A stretch of 64,000 nt of DNA, from NCBI GenBank assembly GCA_963702535.1, contig CAVPDG010000004.1:124001-188000 (forward strand), written 5' to 3'. The position numbers and the translations under genes are program-made. The stretch is from CAVPDG01 sp963702535. GTDB lineage: Bacteria; Chloroflexota; Anaerolineae; Anaerolineales; UBA4823. Numbering within the stretch: position 1 is the first letter of the stretch; every line of letters begins with the position of its first letter. The notes under the pieces are model-generated. The model did not search any database. It was not told the origin of the DNA and worked only from the letters and a program-made list of their open reading frames with translations. Below are positions 42,807 through 52,709 of this stretch, one piece after another.

Positions 42807-43682
42807 CTACTTCTCCCGTCTTGTCAGCACAACAACATTCCCTCCCACCACCAATAGCACCCCCGCCAGCGCTGCCGCGCTCCACTGGTACCCCTCGAAC
42901 AGCGTCGACAGCCCCAGCGCCACGATCGGGAACAGCAAGCTCGCGTACCCCGCCCGGTCCGCCCCGATCCTCCCCAGCAGCGTCAGGTACGCCCCGAAAG
43001 CGATCACCGACCCGAACACCGCCAGGTACACCAGAGACAGGATGTACCCCGCCGTCATCTCGAACGTAAATGGCACGCCTCTCACCAGGGCAAAGATGAA
43101 CATCAGCAGCGCCCCGTACCCCATCCCAAAAGCGTTCGTCTGGATCACCGGCAGACCCTCCCGCTGGTTGCGCGCCGACGTGATGTTGCCCAGCGAGGCG
43201 AACATCGTCCCCGCCACGCTCAGCAGCAGACCCACGAATCCGTTGTCCTGCAGGCTGAAAGACTTCAGCTCCGGCAGGAACACCAGCGAGATCCCCGCCA
43301 GCCCGATCAGCGCCCCGATCACCACGTTCGCCCGCACCGGCGTCCCCAGGAACAGCGCCCCCATCAGGATATTCATAAACACCAGCATCGAGAAGATCAC
43401 CGCCACCAGCCCGCTCGTCAGGCGCTGCTCCGCCAGGTACACCAGCAGGTAGTTCAGCGAGAAGAGCAAGATCCCCTGCAGCGCAAAGAAGGCGTGTTGC
43501 CGCGCGCTGAAACGCAGGTTCAGCTTGCGTAAAACCGCGTAAGCCAGCAGCACCAGCGCCGCCAGCGTGAAGCGGTAAGCCACCGACAGGATCGCGTTCA
43601 CCTCCCCCAATTGGAACGTGATCGCCAGCCACGTCGACCCCCAGATCAGCACCGTTATCCCGTATAAAAAGTAATTTTCCAT
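42807..43682 (-). CDS. EamA/DMT-family transporter
   Basis: A 291-residue exporter with ten predicted helices in two EamA repeats (YGITVLIWGSTWLAITF at the start of the first; GFVGLLLSVAGTMFASLGN at the start of the second). Relatives export amino acids, purines or drugs. The start at 43682 (MENYFLYG) is chosen because the domain begins there; a longer reading adds 50 residues without domain character. Ribosome site is weak. It lies between the riboswitch leader and the intergenic repeats ahead of the ligase, apparently monocistronic. Confidence 0.87.
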   Translation of the reverse strand: MENYFLYGITVLIWGSTWLAITFQLGEVNAILSVAYRFTLAALVLLAYAVLRKLNLRFSARQHAFFALQGILLFSLNYLLVYLAEQRLTSGLVAVIFSMLVFMNILMGALFLGTPVRANVVIGALIGLAGISLVFLPELKSFSLQDNGFVGLLLSVAGTMFASLGNITSARNQREGLPVIQTNAFGMGYGALLMFIFALVRGVPFTFEMTAGYILSLVYLAVFGSVIAFGAYLTLLGRIGADRAGYASLLFPIVALGLSTLFEGYQWSAAALAGVLLVVGGNVVVLTRREK

Positions 43683-44033
43683 GCTCTGTTTTCTTATTAG
43701 CCTTTCGTAGTGGCGCAGGGCTCCGCGCCCTGTCAATGATCTGCCAATTATATCCCCCCTACTCGGCTTTCCCATCGATCTGCTATATAGCATTATTCGT
43801 GGCAGCGAATACGAAGCCCGCCTCTTCGCCAACCTGGAGGTGCATTAAGGCGCCCTGCGTTAATCCGGTAAGTTCGGCAATATTCCTCAATAGCCAGATT
43901 TTGGGCCGATTTCTTCCCTCCTCGCCCTCCATTCGTTTATTCGCGCTCCATCGCCTCATTCGTTATTCTGTCATTCGTTGACGCATGACACCTGACTCCT
44001 GACACCTTCCCCCTCACATAGGATACTTAACCC
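43683..44033. other. intergenic region with a short palindrome and degenerate repeats
   Basis: CAGGGC (43716-43721) and GCCCTG (43727-43732) form a hairpin inside a GGCGCAGGGCTCCGCGCCC element. Further on, CATTCGTT occurs three times between 43929 and 43978, and GACACCTGACTCCTGACACC lies at about 43987-44006. These look like decayed low-complexity intergenic repeats. No convincing promoter for the ligase gene is visible. Confidence 0.5.
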
Positions 44034-45731
44034 ATGACACCCCACACGCCTCCCCCCTCCCGCCCCTGGTTTAAATCCTACGACCCCCGCCTACCGCACA
44101 CCCTCCAGCCCTACCCGGACAAGACCCTCCTCGACGTCCTCTCCGAGACCGTCTCCCAGCGCCCCGAGCACGACGCCATCATCTTCAAAGGTCTTCACCT
44201 CACCTACGCCCGCCTCGCCGCCCTCTCCGATTCCTTCGCCGCGCCCTCCTCGACCTCGGCGTAGCCCGCGGCGAGAGGGTAGCCACCCTCCTCCCCAACT
44301 CCCCCCAGGCCGTCATTGCCCAGCTCGGCGCCTGGAAAGCCGGCGCCATCTTCTGCCCCATCAACGCCACCTATCACCGAGTGGGAGCTCGAGCACGCCC
44401 TCAACGAGTGCCAGGCAGAGACCGTTATCGTCCTCAACCCCTTCTACACCAAGGTCAAAGCCATCCAGCCCCGCACCTCCGTCAAGCGCGTCATCGCCTG
44501 CCACATCAAAGACTTCCTCCCCTCTCCCCTCAGCCTGCTCTTCACCCTCCTCAAGGAGAAGAAAGAGGGCTACCGCATCCAGCTCGCCCCCGGCGATCAG
44601 GATTTTGCCGCCCTCCTCCAGCGCTTCTCTGCCGCCCCGCCTCCGGACCTCGCAATCCAGCCCTCCGACCCCGCCATCCTGCTCTTCAGCGGCGGCACCA
44701 CCGGGCGCCCCAAAGCCGTCCTCGCCTCCCATCGCTCGCTGCTCATCTCTGCCATGCAGCTCCACGCCTACGCCCGCACCGTCCTATCCGACTGGGACGA
44801 CCGCCTCACCCTCGTCATGCCCCTCTTCCACATTTACGGCAACATGGCGATGAACACTGCCCTCCTCGCCCGCTGGCCCATGGTCGCCATCCCCAACCCG
44901 CGCGATATCGACGACCTGGTCGCCACCCTGCGCAAGGAGCAGCCCGCCGTCCTCCACGGCGTCCCCACCCTCTTCAACGCCCTCCTCGCTCACCCCGACG
45001 TCATCTCCGGCAAGATTGACTTCAAATCCATGAAGATCTGCTACTCCGCCGCCGCCCCCCTGCTGCTCGAGACCAAGGAGCGTTTCGAGAAGCTCACCAA
45101 TGGTCGCCTGCTCGACGCCTACGCCATGACTGAGACCATCCTCGCCGCCGTCGTCTGTCCTGTCCATCTTCCCTACAAGCCCGGCAGTACCGGTCTCCCC
45201 CTCCCCGACGTCGACCTGCGCATCGTCGACCTGGAGACCGGCCTTCACGACCTCCCCGCCAACACGCCCGGCGAGGTCCTCATCCAGGCGCCCCAGATCA
45301 TGGAAGGCTACTGGCAGCGCCCCGAAGAGACCGCCGCCATGATCCGCGATGGCTGGGTCTTCACCGGCGACGTCGGCTACCTCGACGAAGAGGGCTACCT
45401 CTTCCTCATCGACCGCAAGAAAGACGTCATCAAGCCCAGCGGATTCCAGGTTTGGCCGCGCGAAGTCGAGGAGGTCATCGCCGCCCACCCCTCCGTTCAG
45501 GAAGTCTGTGTCGGGCGTGTCACCGACGAGCTGACCAGCGAAGCCGTCAAAGCCTGGATCGTGCTCAAGCCCGGCAGCCAGCTCGACCCCGACGACCTGC
45601 GCGACTTCTGCCGCCAGAAGCTCTCCGGCTACAAGATCCCCCGCCACATCGAATATCGCGACGCCCTGCCCAAGACCATGGTCGGCAAGCATCTCCGCCG
45701 CCTCCTCGTCGAGGAAAATTCAGCTACCTGA
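44034..45731 (+). CDS. AMP-forming acyl-CoA synthetase/ligase (two frameshifts)
   Basis: About 565 residues in three frames. The N-terminal part (YPDKTLLDVLSETVSQRPEHDAIIF) shifts near 44245 to ALLDLGVARGERVATLLPNS, and again near 44370 to TEWELEHALNECQAETV. From there on motifs are intact: the ATP loop LLFSGGTTGRPKAV near residue 230, AYAMTET, the adenine-binding GWVFTGDVGYLDEEGYLFLIDRKKDVIK hinge and the C-terminal lysine in KTMVGKHLRR. It activates a carboxylic acid, probably a fatty acid, as the adenylate and CoA thioester. Codon third positions are almost all C. Both breaks are single bases, so indels are likely. Confidence 0.88.
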
Positions 45732-45784
45732 CCTCGCCACCCTCCACGAATCTGATCGCTCGGTGATCGTCACCTGAACGGTGA

Positions 45785-45860
45785 CGGTCGCCTGATCCCC
45801 CTTCCCCCTCATCCATAACTATTCTTCTCCGCCCTCTCTGTGTCTCTGCGCTGAATCATT
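45785..45860. repeat. degenerate CGCAGAGACACAGAG-type intergenic repeat
   Basis: On the minus strand this reads ...CAGCGCAGAGACACAGAG followed by AGGGCGGAGAA. It resembles the widely scattered ACCGCAGAGACGCAGAG intergenic motif seen in many bacterial genomes. Related copies lie at 46410-46460 and 55050-55105. Confidence 0.5.
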
Positions 45861-45898
45861 CCCCCCCGCATCATCACCTTTTTTGCTACAATAGCACT

Positions 45899-46384
45899 AT
45901 GTCCCAGGCGCCCGCCGCTCCCCCGGAAAACCTCGTCCAGCTCGGCAGCCACGTCCTCGTCGAGCTCCTCGACTCCTCCGGCGAGACCCAGCAGCTCGAG
46001 TTCGACCTCGTCCCCGATGCCTCCGCCGATTTCTCGCGCGGCTACCTCGGCGCCTCCACCCCCCTCGCCCAAGCCATCCTGGGTCAGCCCGCCGGCGCCG
46101 TCCTCCCCTACCGCCAAGCCGACATCCTCCAGGTGAAAATCCTCAGCCTGACCCCGCCCGCCTCGCTACCCCTCACCGACCTCGCCCAGCAGCGCGAAGA
46201 AGCCGCCCGCAAAGCCCTCCAGCAGGTCCAGCAGACCTCCGCCATGATCTTCGCCTCCTCCTTCAGCGGCAAATGGGGCGATTACGACCCCGACGGCATC
46301 ACCCACTGGGAAGAAACCCACCTCCCAGAAGATAGTGACGACTCACACCCAGACAGCACCCCCACCTCCCCGCCCCCTCGCTGA
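45899..46384 (+). CDS. GreA/GreB C-terminal (FKBP-like) domain protein without coiled coil
   Basis: A 161-residue protein. Residues ~12-95 match the C-terminal domain of transcript cleavage factors (LVQLGSHVLVELLDSSGE, DLVPDASADFSRGYLGASTPLAQAILGQPAGAVL, ADILQVKILSL), but the N-terminal coiled coil that enters RNA polymerase is missing. It continues with a helix (LAQQREEAARKALQQVQQ) and SGKWGDYDPDGITHWEE. It may bind RNA polymerase without cleaving RNA. A TACAAT at 45887-45892 sits seven bases before the ATG and no ribosome site is seen, so the message may be leaderless. A 194-bp copy of its middle-to-3' part lies at 54739-54932. Confidence 0.78.
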   Translation: MSQAPAAPPENLVQLGSHVLVELLDSSGETQQLEFDLVPDASADFSRGYLGASTPLAQAILGQPAGAVLPYRQADILQVKILSLTPPASLPLTDLAQQREEAARKALQQVQQTSAMIFASSFSGKWGDYDPDGITHWEETHLPEDSDDSHPDSTPTSPPPR

Positions 46385-46617
46385 ATTGCCGCCTCGCTTC
46401 CTCCTTGCCCCACTCTTCTCCGAGTACTCCGGGTCTCTGCGGTTAAAAATTTTCTCTTCGCTGACTCGCCGAATCGCTGACTCGCTGCCCCGTCTACTTC
46501 GGGGTGCCCCCTTTCTTGCCGGGTTCGCGCCTCTTTCTCCACCCTCCCTCGCGCGTCGTGTTCCCGGAGGGGGGTCACGGTGAGGGGCTCGGGATGAGAG
46601 AAGGTCTGAGCAGTTGC
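46385..46617. other. intergenic region with low-complexity repeats
   Basis: Minus-strand AACCGCAGAGACCCGGAG (about 46428-46446) followed by TACTCGGAGAAGAG is a second copy of the intergenic repeat. CTGACTCGCC / CTGACTCGCTG (46461-46490) is a short direct repeat. No gene is supported here. Confidence 0.5.
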
Positions 46618-49600
46618 CTATCTTATTAAAATGGGCAAGTAAACAGGCTTTTCATTTGTCACAATGACCTGACCGCTGTGCCCATACCCGTCGGTGTAGA
46701 GAAATATTCCAGCCTGGTTGAATTGCCGGTGATAGGTTTCGCCTGGGGTCATTCTGCCGGCGTCCCAACCTAACGGGTTCAAAAAGCGGATCGGAGTTGC
46801 TCAGCAAGCGTTGCAATGGATTGGCCATCATCTGTTTCATCGTATCCGCCGATGAAAAGATGTCGGCTGTCGCCTGCCATTCAACGCTGCCGCCCACCGG
46901 GATGATGATCATGGGCTGGCTCAACCCGGATGGCGAAGCCATCACTTTCGTGACCGGTGTACTCTGGTTCCAGGCCGTCAGCGGTGCATTCATGTGTACC
47001 ACCTCAGAGATCACCTCAATCACCGGACTGCGCCAGGATTGGTACCCATCCTTTCCGGTGACCTGCAGGTAGTATTGCCCGGGAGGTGTGAAGAAGGCAA
47101 AATAGCCGCTTGCGGGGGTCACTTGCGGATTCACCTGGTTATCGAAAAGGTGAGCTGGCCAGGGTATCCATGTGTTCCATTCCTCGGCCCAATAATAGGC
47201 CGTGACTGTAAAGCCCGCCAGCGGCTGAACTGGCGTATACATGTGGGTGACAGGGTCAATGCTGCCGCCTTGCGCCTGGTTGAACACAAACCCATCCGGA
47301 TCAATCAGTACGGTGCCGTGGCTGGTCGTTGTGCTGCCGCTGCCGCCCCCGCCGCAGTCCGAATAGATTGCCACATCGTGGGCGTTGGCGATGTCAAAAT
47401 CCCACCAATGACCGCTGTGGCTGATAGGCGTTTGATACGTCATCCCATCCGCCAGGACTCGGAACGGGTTTGTTTCGCCCTGGCAGCAGGAGTAGAGGTG
47501 CAGCCTGGTGTTGATGAAGCCGGCGGTTCCTGGGATCAGGAAATCTTGGGTAGCGTAGGCCCCTTCGTCGTTTCTGAAGTGGAACTCGTAGTGGATGCCA
47601 TACGCGTCTCCTTCCCAATACGAGCGCTGCGGGCACCAGTTCCCCTCCGGGTACTTCAGGTGAACACTGCTTGAAGGGTCGCTGCAGGAGCCGCCCGGTT
47701 CGCAGGACACGGTATGCACTTCCACAGATTGAGTCTGGGTCATGGCAGATACCCAGGTCATTTCGTATTCGCCATCACTGTTAGCGGTGACGGTGGCCTT
47801 TAAGACTCCATTTTCATATAGTTTTACAATGCTGCCGGCGCTGGATAGGCCGTTGGCGGTGAGCTGGTGGGCCTCATCCAGGCACATCTCGCCGTTGCGC
47901 GGCGAAAGCAGCAGCGGCGGGAACAAAGGCCGTGCCGGGACGGTGGTGGATGTCGAATACGGAATTGACCCGCTGCTGCTATCCGACAAGGTGTAATCCA
48001 TCTGCCCGTTGGTCGTCAGCACAGTTCCTGGCGTGACCGAGTCGGATTGCCCGGTGATGTCGATCCACCCCCAGGCCTCAGGATGAAGCGCATCCAGGGA
48101 TGACCAGTTGAGCGAATTGCCGCTGGGCGTGAAGGTCAGGTCGGGCTGGGTCTTGGCAGACGCCAGGTTGAGCGCCGCCGGGAGCTGGTCGTGCAGGCTG
48201 TAGGTAGGTCACCGACCGGGTCGGGTTGCCGTTGGCAAACGGAATCAGGTAAGTCTGCTCGAAAACGGTCGAAGGTGGAACGCTTGTCCCGGTGTAGTGA
48301 ATTTTCCATTCTGGCTGGCTCTTCAATATCCAGGCCTGGACGTTATTGGCACCGTTGAATGGGCTTTCATCGGCGCCCAGGTCGGGGGCGGTTCCCATCG
48401 GGCGGGGCTGCTCGTCGATGTCGTAGATCAATCCGGTATCTATTCCGGCATCCACGGCGGCCGATTTGGTGGTCAGGTGATAACCATCGGCCTCCAACGC
48501 CGCGCTGCCGCTCACCCGGATGTCCTGGAGGATCACGCCCTGGTTCGTCACGGGTGTCGTGACCCCATCGAACAGGACATGATTTAGCGACAGCCTGCTC
48601 CTGTTCAGGATGCCCACCTGGGCCTTGGCGAGAATGACGTTGGTCATCACCATATTTCCACCAAAGTTGTGGATGGTTGTATTATCGCCGGCCGTGTTGC
48701 CCGAGAAGGTCAGGTGGGTGAAAGCTGTGGCGGCGTTCGTGTAGCGGTACATGTAGATCGCGCCGCCCTTCCCCCCGGCAGAGTTATCGATAAATGCCAT
48801 GTTGCGGTAAGCGGTGACCAGGTTTGCGCTGTAAGTGGTATCAATATACAGGCCGCCGCCGTCCACACCTGCCGAGTTGCCGCGCAGCAGGTTGCCTTCA
48901 TACACCGCATTGCTCACATCATTTTGGCTGGCCTCCCCCTGGCAGATCGCCCCGCCGTTCCCGTTGGCATGGTTGCCAATGAACTGGTTGAAGAGCACGT
49001 CAACCGTCCCGGAATAAGACAGCGCGCCGCAATTGCCGGTGGTCTGGTTGTTTTGCAGCAGGTTGCCGCGCAAGGTGACCTGGCTGGTAGGGGTAGCTGA
49101 CACTGCATACAGGTACAGAGCGCCTGCCGAGGTGGCCGAGTTGCCAATGAACTGGTTATTTTCGATCTGCAAGGGGCCATATCTCATACGCCATGCACCG
49201 CCCCGCCGCCGCACCCGGTGCAGTGATTGTTCTCGAACCGGTTTTCGGCCAGGGTGGAGCCCCAGTAGTAGCGGATAAAGATCGCACCGCCCATAGAGTG
49301 AGCGCTATTGTTGATGAAGGTATTGCCGCGCACTTCGGCGTTGGCGGTGCCCAGAAACAGGCCGCCCCCCCAGCTGTTTGAATTCATGATTGCCGGCTTC
49401 ATTGCTGTCAAAGGTGGAGTCGAGCAAGTGCAGGCTGCCTTGATAGGTATACAAACCGCCGCCGTTTCCTGCATATCCGGTGGATCCCAGGTTGCCCCGG
49501 AAGGTTGTCCCCTGGATCACGGTGTTTGAGCTGACCAGGTATGCGCCCCCACCGTAGCCGTAACCCAACAGGCTGGGGGCAGCGGCGGTATTGTTCAGGA

Positions 49601-50325
49601 AGGAGGAATTGGTAATCTCCACCGCGGATACCGGTTGCGTATAAACCTCCGCCGAGTGCTTCGGCCCCGAGTGAAGAATTACCCTGAACCACGCTGCGAT
49701 CCATTTTCAACGATCCATTCGTCAGGTACAGCCCGCTGCCGTTGCCGCCTGTGCTGTAATTTGAGCCGGTATGGCTTGTTTTGAGTTGGCTGTTGTTGAC
49801 GATCAAGTTTACTCCGTCAGCATAAATCCCACCGCCCGGTAGGAACCAGCCTGGGTCGCCGGTCGTGGTTCCATTGATCATGTGTAGCCCATCCAGCGTC
49901 AGGGTGATCGCCCCACTCGCGAAAATGATCCGCCCTTGCCCCGCCGCGTCCAGGATGGTCGGGGTGGTTTCTGGGCTGCGGCTGGTGAAGGCGGCGGTAT
50001 AACCGCCGTACAGGCCGAGCGTTTTGTCTATCCGGGCCATCTGGATATGCCCATTCAGCGTTTGCACGCCGCTGTAGGTGCCCTCTGCCAGGCGCAGCTC
50101 ATCACCTGCCGCGGATTGATTCACCGCATATTGGATGGTTTGGCACGGCGCGCTGGCGTTTGTGCAGTCACTTACATCGCTCCCGGCGGGTGCCAGGTAA
50201 CGGGCGGTGGCAGCTTGTGGGCTGTTGGCAGCCAAGGCCAGTCGGTAAAACCCTGTCAAACTGGCGATCAAAATCAGCCCGAGCAGCATTGAAGCAGCAA
50301 GTAGAGGGATTCTGGTTTTCATCAT
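46618..50325 (-). CDS. giant right-handed beta-helix surface protein (multiple frameshifts)
   Basis: A locus of about 1230 codons read in at least five frames. The N terminus has a signal peptide (LLAASMLLGLILIASLTGFY) and a DUF1565 start (SDCTNASAPCQTIQYAVN). Then follow a long series of GG-G-[IL]Y and N-NT/NSA motifs typical of parallel beta-helix repeats and Chlamydia-like polymorphic membrane proteins, as in GGGAYLV and GGAIFIRYYWG. From ~48000 come an Ig-like or carboxypeptidase-regulatory-like domain and a C-terminal cupredoxin-like tail (GRMTPGETYHRQF, GYGHSGQVIVTN). Breaks lie near 49640, 49420, 49200, 48100 and 46780. The start overlaps the stop of a 76-residue gene. Probably an adhesin or polysaccharide-binding protein. 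Confidence 0.82.
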
Positions 50326-50552
50326 CCACCTTCCGATTGAAGTACATCCTGGGTATCTTCCGAGTTACATTTGGCTGGTGACAGGGTGGCCGAATCCGGG
50401 TGCGATAATTCGGTCAGCAATTCGAGTAGCCCCTGCCCATTCTGAAAGGCGTGGATCTGTGGGTTATTGACGTTTTGCAGTGCGCCGCTAACCCGTTGGG
50501 GGGTCTCATCATCAACAAGCAGGCGAAGGACAAACGTAAGTATCAAACGCAT
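50322..50552 (-). CDS. small conserved protein coupled to the beta-helix gene (76 aa)
   Basis: A 76-residue soluble protein, MRLILTFVLRLLVDDETPQR followed by VSGALQNVNNPQIHAFQNGQ and GLLELLTELSH. I know similar small proteins from Chloroflexota near large surface-protein or regulator genes but cannot name a function. AAGGG lies seven bases before the ATG. Its stop overlaps the ATG-ATG start of the giant beta-helix gene, so translation is coupled. It follows the BTAD regulator by 70 bp. Confidence 0.65.
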   Translation of the reverse strand: MRLILTFVLRLLVDDETPQRVSGALQNVNNPQIHAFQNGQGLLELLTELSHPDSATLSPAKCNSEDTQDVLQSEGG

Positions 50553-50622
50553 AGGGAACCCTTTCGTTCGAAATCATATCAAGATCGGTTGACAAACGAC
50601 TGACGGGAATAGGGAAAGGATG

Positions 50623-52584
50623 CTACAGGGAACGAAAAAACTCCTGCAGCTCGGGCTGCGGGGCGACGCCCAGCTCCTCCTGCAGGGTTTTCTTCAGGGT
50701 CTGGTACAGGCGGCGCGCCGTGGCAACATCCTTAAGGGCCACGGCAGCTTGCATCCCGATCAGCACGGCCTGTTCTTGCCAGGGTTCGATCTCAAGCAGG
50801 CGCTCGCACACAGCCAGGGTAGCAGCAAAGGTCCCGGCGGCATAGCGCCAGCGGGCCGCTTCGAGCAGGGCTTGTTGGTGCAGCGTGGAAAAATGCTGGC
50901 GTAGAGGGATGGTCCATTCTGCATACGGGGTGCCGGGTAAGAAATCTCCTTTGTAAAGCTTCAGCGCCGTTTCCCAATTCCCCTGGCCGCAGGCAGTCTC
51001 AAAGCTGGCAAAATCCACCCAGCTCGCCAGGTCTGGCGCCCAGGACGAGAGGATCTTAACGGTTCCATCTTCAACCCGCAGGTAGCGTGACGGAAAGCGG
51101 GTGGGCAGTTCTGGCTCCAGGGCGTGTCGCAGGGCGGAGGTAGCCTGGTGAAGCAGGTCTTGGGCAGCAGTTGGAGTGCGCTCGGGCCATAAGCGCTCAG
51201 CGGCCTCTGCCAATGCCTGTTGTTGACCAGGGCTGGTCAACAACAGCGTCAGCAGCTCGCCGGCGCGCCGCCGATTGAGCGCTTTGGGAGGCACCGGGCG
51301 GGTTCCCTGCCGGATTTGCAGCCCGCCCAGGGTGTTCACCCGCAAAGGGGGAGCCGGTGTGCGCTGTAAGGTCTCGATCACACGCCCTGCCAGGCTTGCC
51401 AGGGCGGCATCCCGGCTGTTCAGCCCGGCCATTGCAACCGCGTATGCCCACGACCGCTCCTGGTCAAGCAGGAAGTAAAGCCCAGCGGAATGGGTGTGCT
51501 CCAGTGCCTGGCGCACGGCTTCCCTGGCCGGGCGGTTTTGAGCAAGCAGCAGGGCTGCCAGCCCCAGGTAAGCCTGGGTTATCTCCAGCCGGGTTTGCAA
51601 AGGGGTGAGGAGCTCCAGCGCGGTTGTAAAATGATTTTCGGCCGCTGCCAGGTCGCCATTCTGCCAGGCGCAGCGCCCGCTTTCTACCTCAGCGATGCCC
51701 TGCAGGTGGCGGTAGCCTATGCGTCGGGCGCCGTCGGTCGCATCGGCAGCCCAATTCAGAGCCGAGGCAGTTTCCCCGCTCAGACGGCATACCTGGGCCA
51801 TCCCCAGCCGGGCGTAAAAATTTAACTCCGGAGACCCAATCCTCTCCCCGATTGAGCGCGTGCGGCCGAAATCCGTAGAAGCTGCTGGAAAATCCCCGGA
51901 GGTTAATGCCAGCCAGGCCTGGATGTTGTGCGCCCAGCCATCCCCCAACGAACCAGGCTGGGCCGCGCCGCGCAGTTGTTGGAGCAGGCCGCTAGCGCGT
52001 TCGAATTGGCCGCTTAAGAAGCAGACCCAGCTCATGGTGGTCAGCGGCGCCCAAACGATATCAGCCATGTTTATCGCCCGAGCGAGGGCCAGTGCTTCCT
52101 CATCGGCGGCCAGCGCCAGGGCGTATTGGCCTCGCGGCATATAGATCCCGGCAGACATGCTGTGCAGTCCGCGGATCAACAAACCTGTCTCCCCGGTCAT
52201 GCGGCTTAGCTCAATCGTTTGGTGTAAATAGTTTTCGCCCGCTAGGCAGGTCGTCCGTTTCTGCCGCGCATTGCCCGAGCATCAAGCAGGCCTGGGCGCG
52301 GATCGAGTTGCGCACATCCTACAGATTTTTCGAGCCAAAGATCGGTAACCGTCTCTACTTCTAGGACCGCTTGGTGAGCCAGGTCAGCAGTTTCTGTATA
52401 ATGCCCTAACCGAAAATGAGCCTTCGCCTGGGCAAGTAATGCTGCCGCGGCCCAGCGCGGCTGCCAGGCGGATCTTCGCCAATTCAAAAGCGAGCTGCGA
52501 TTTTCGCAGCCCAGCGCTGATTTCACCGGCGTTGATGTGCGCCAGGCTCTCCGAAACCAGAGCCTCCAATTCGTCATCCGTCAT
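50623..52584 (-). CDS. TPR and BTAD (SARP-like) transcriptional regulator, apparently lacking an ATPase part (frameshifted)
   Basis: Residues up to about 420 are TPR-like repeats. The last ~240 residues form a winged helix (LRVNTLGGLQIRQGTRPVPP, RRRAGELLTLLLTSPG, LWPERTPTAAQDLLHQATSALRHAL) and a bacterial transcriptional activation domain (FETACGQGNWETALKLYKGDFLPG). Relatives normally have an N-terminal STAND ATPase; here the reading starts MTDDELEALVSESLAHINAG, close to a palindrome. At least two shifts lie between 52200 and 52500. It lies upstream of the beta-helix genes and may control them. A truncated or fragmentary ATPase is possible. Confidence 0.7.
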
Positions 52585-52628
52585 AGCTTGATAATTCACT
52601 TTGTGGTTATTTGCAATAATATTAAGTA

Positions 52629-52675
52629 TTTGTTTGTTGATTTTTACGGCGTCGCCGCCAAAATCAACAAACAAA
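52629..52675. repeat. large palindrome upstream of the BTAD regulator
   Basis: Arms TTTGTTTGTTGATTTT (52629-52644) and AAAATCAACAAACAAA (52660-52675) are perfect over 16 bases, with further CGGCG/CGCCG pairing inside. It lies between the stop of the second beta-helix gene (52710) and the regulator start, and can serve as a terminator. No flanking target duplication is seen. Confidence 0.75.
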
Positions 52676-52709
52676 AGTCCTCATCTTTCTCATTATCCTC
52701 GTCCTGCCG

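Noticed and set aside
44784..45692. 302-codon minus-strand frame opposite the AMP ligase
   Set aside because: It is a mirror of extreme third-position C bias; the plus strand has all ligase motifs.
45769..45785. Hairpin GTCACC/GGTGAC as ligase terminator
   Set aside because: Six-base arms without a U tract and within a low-complexity stretch are too weak.
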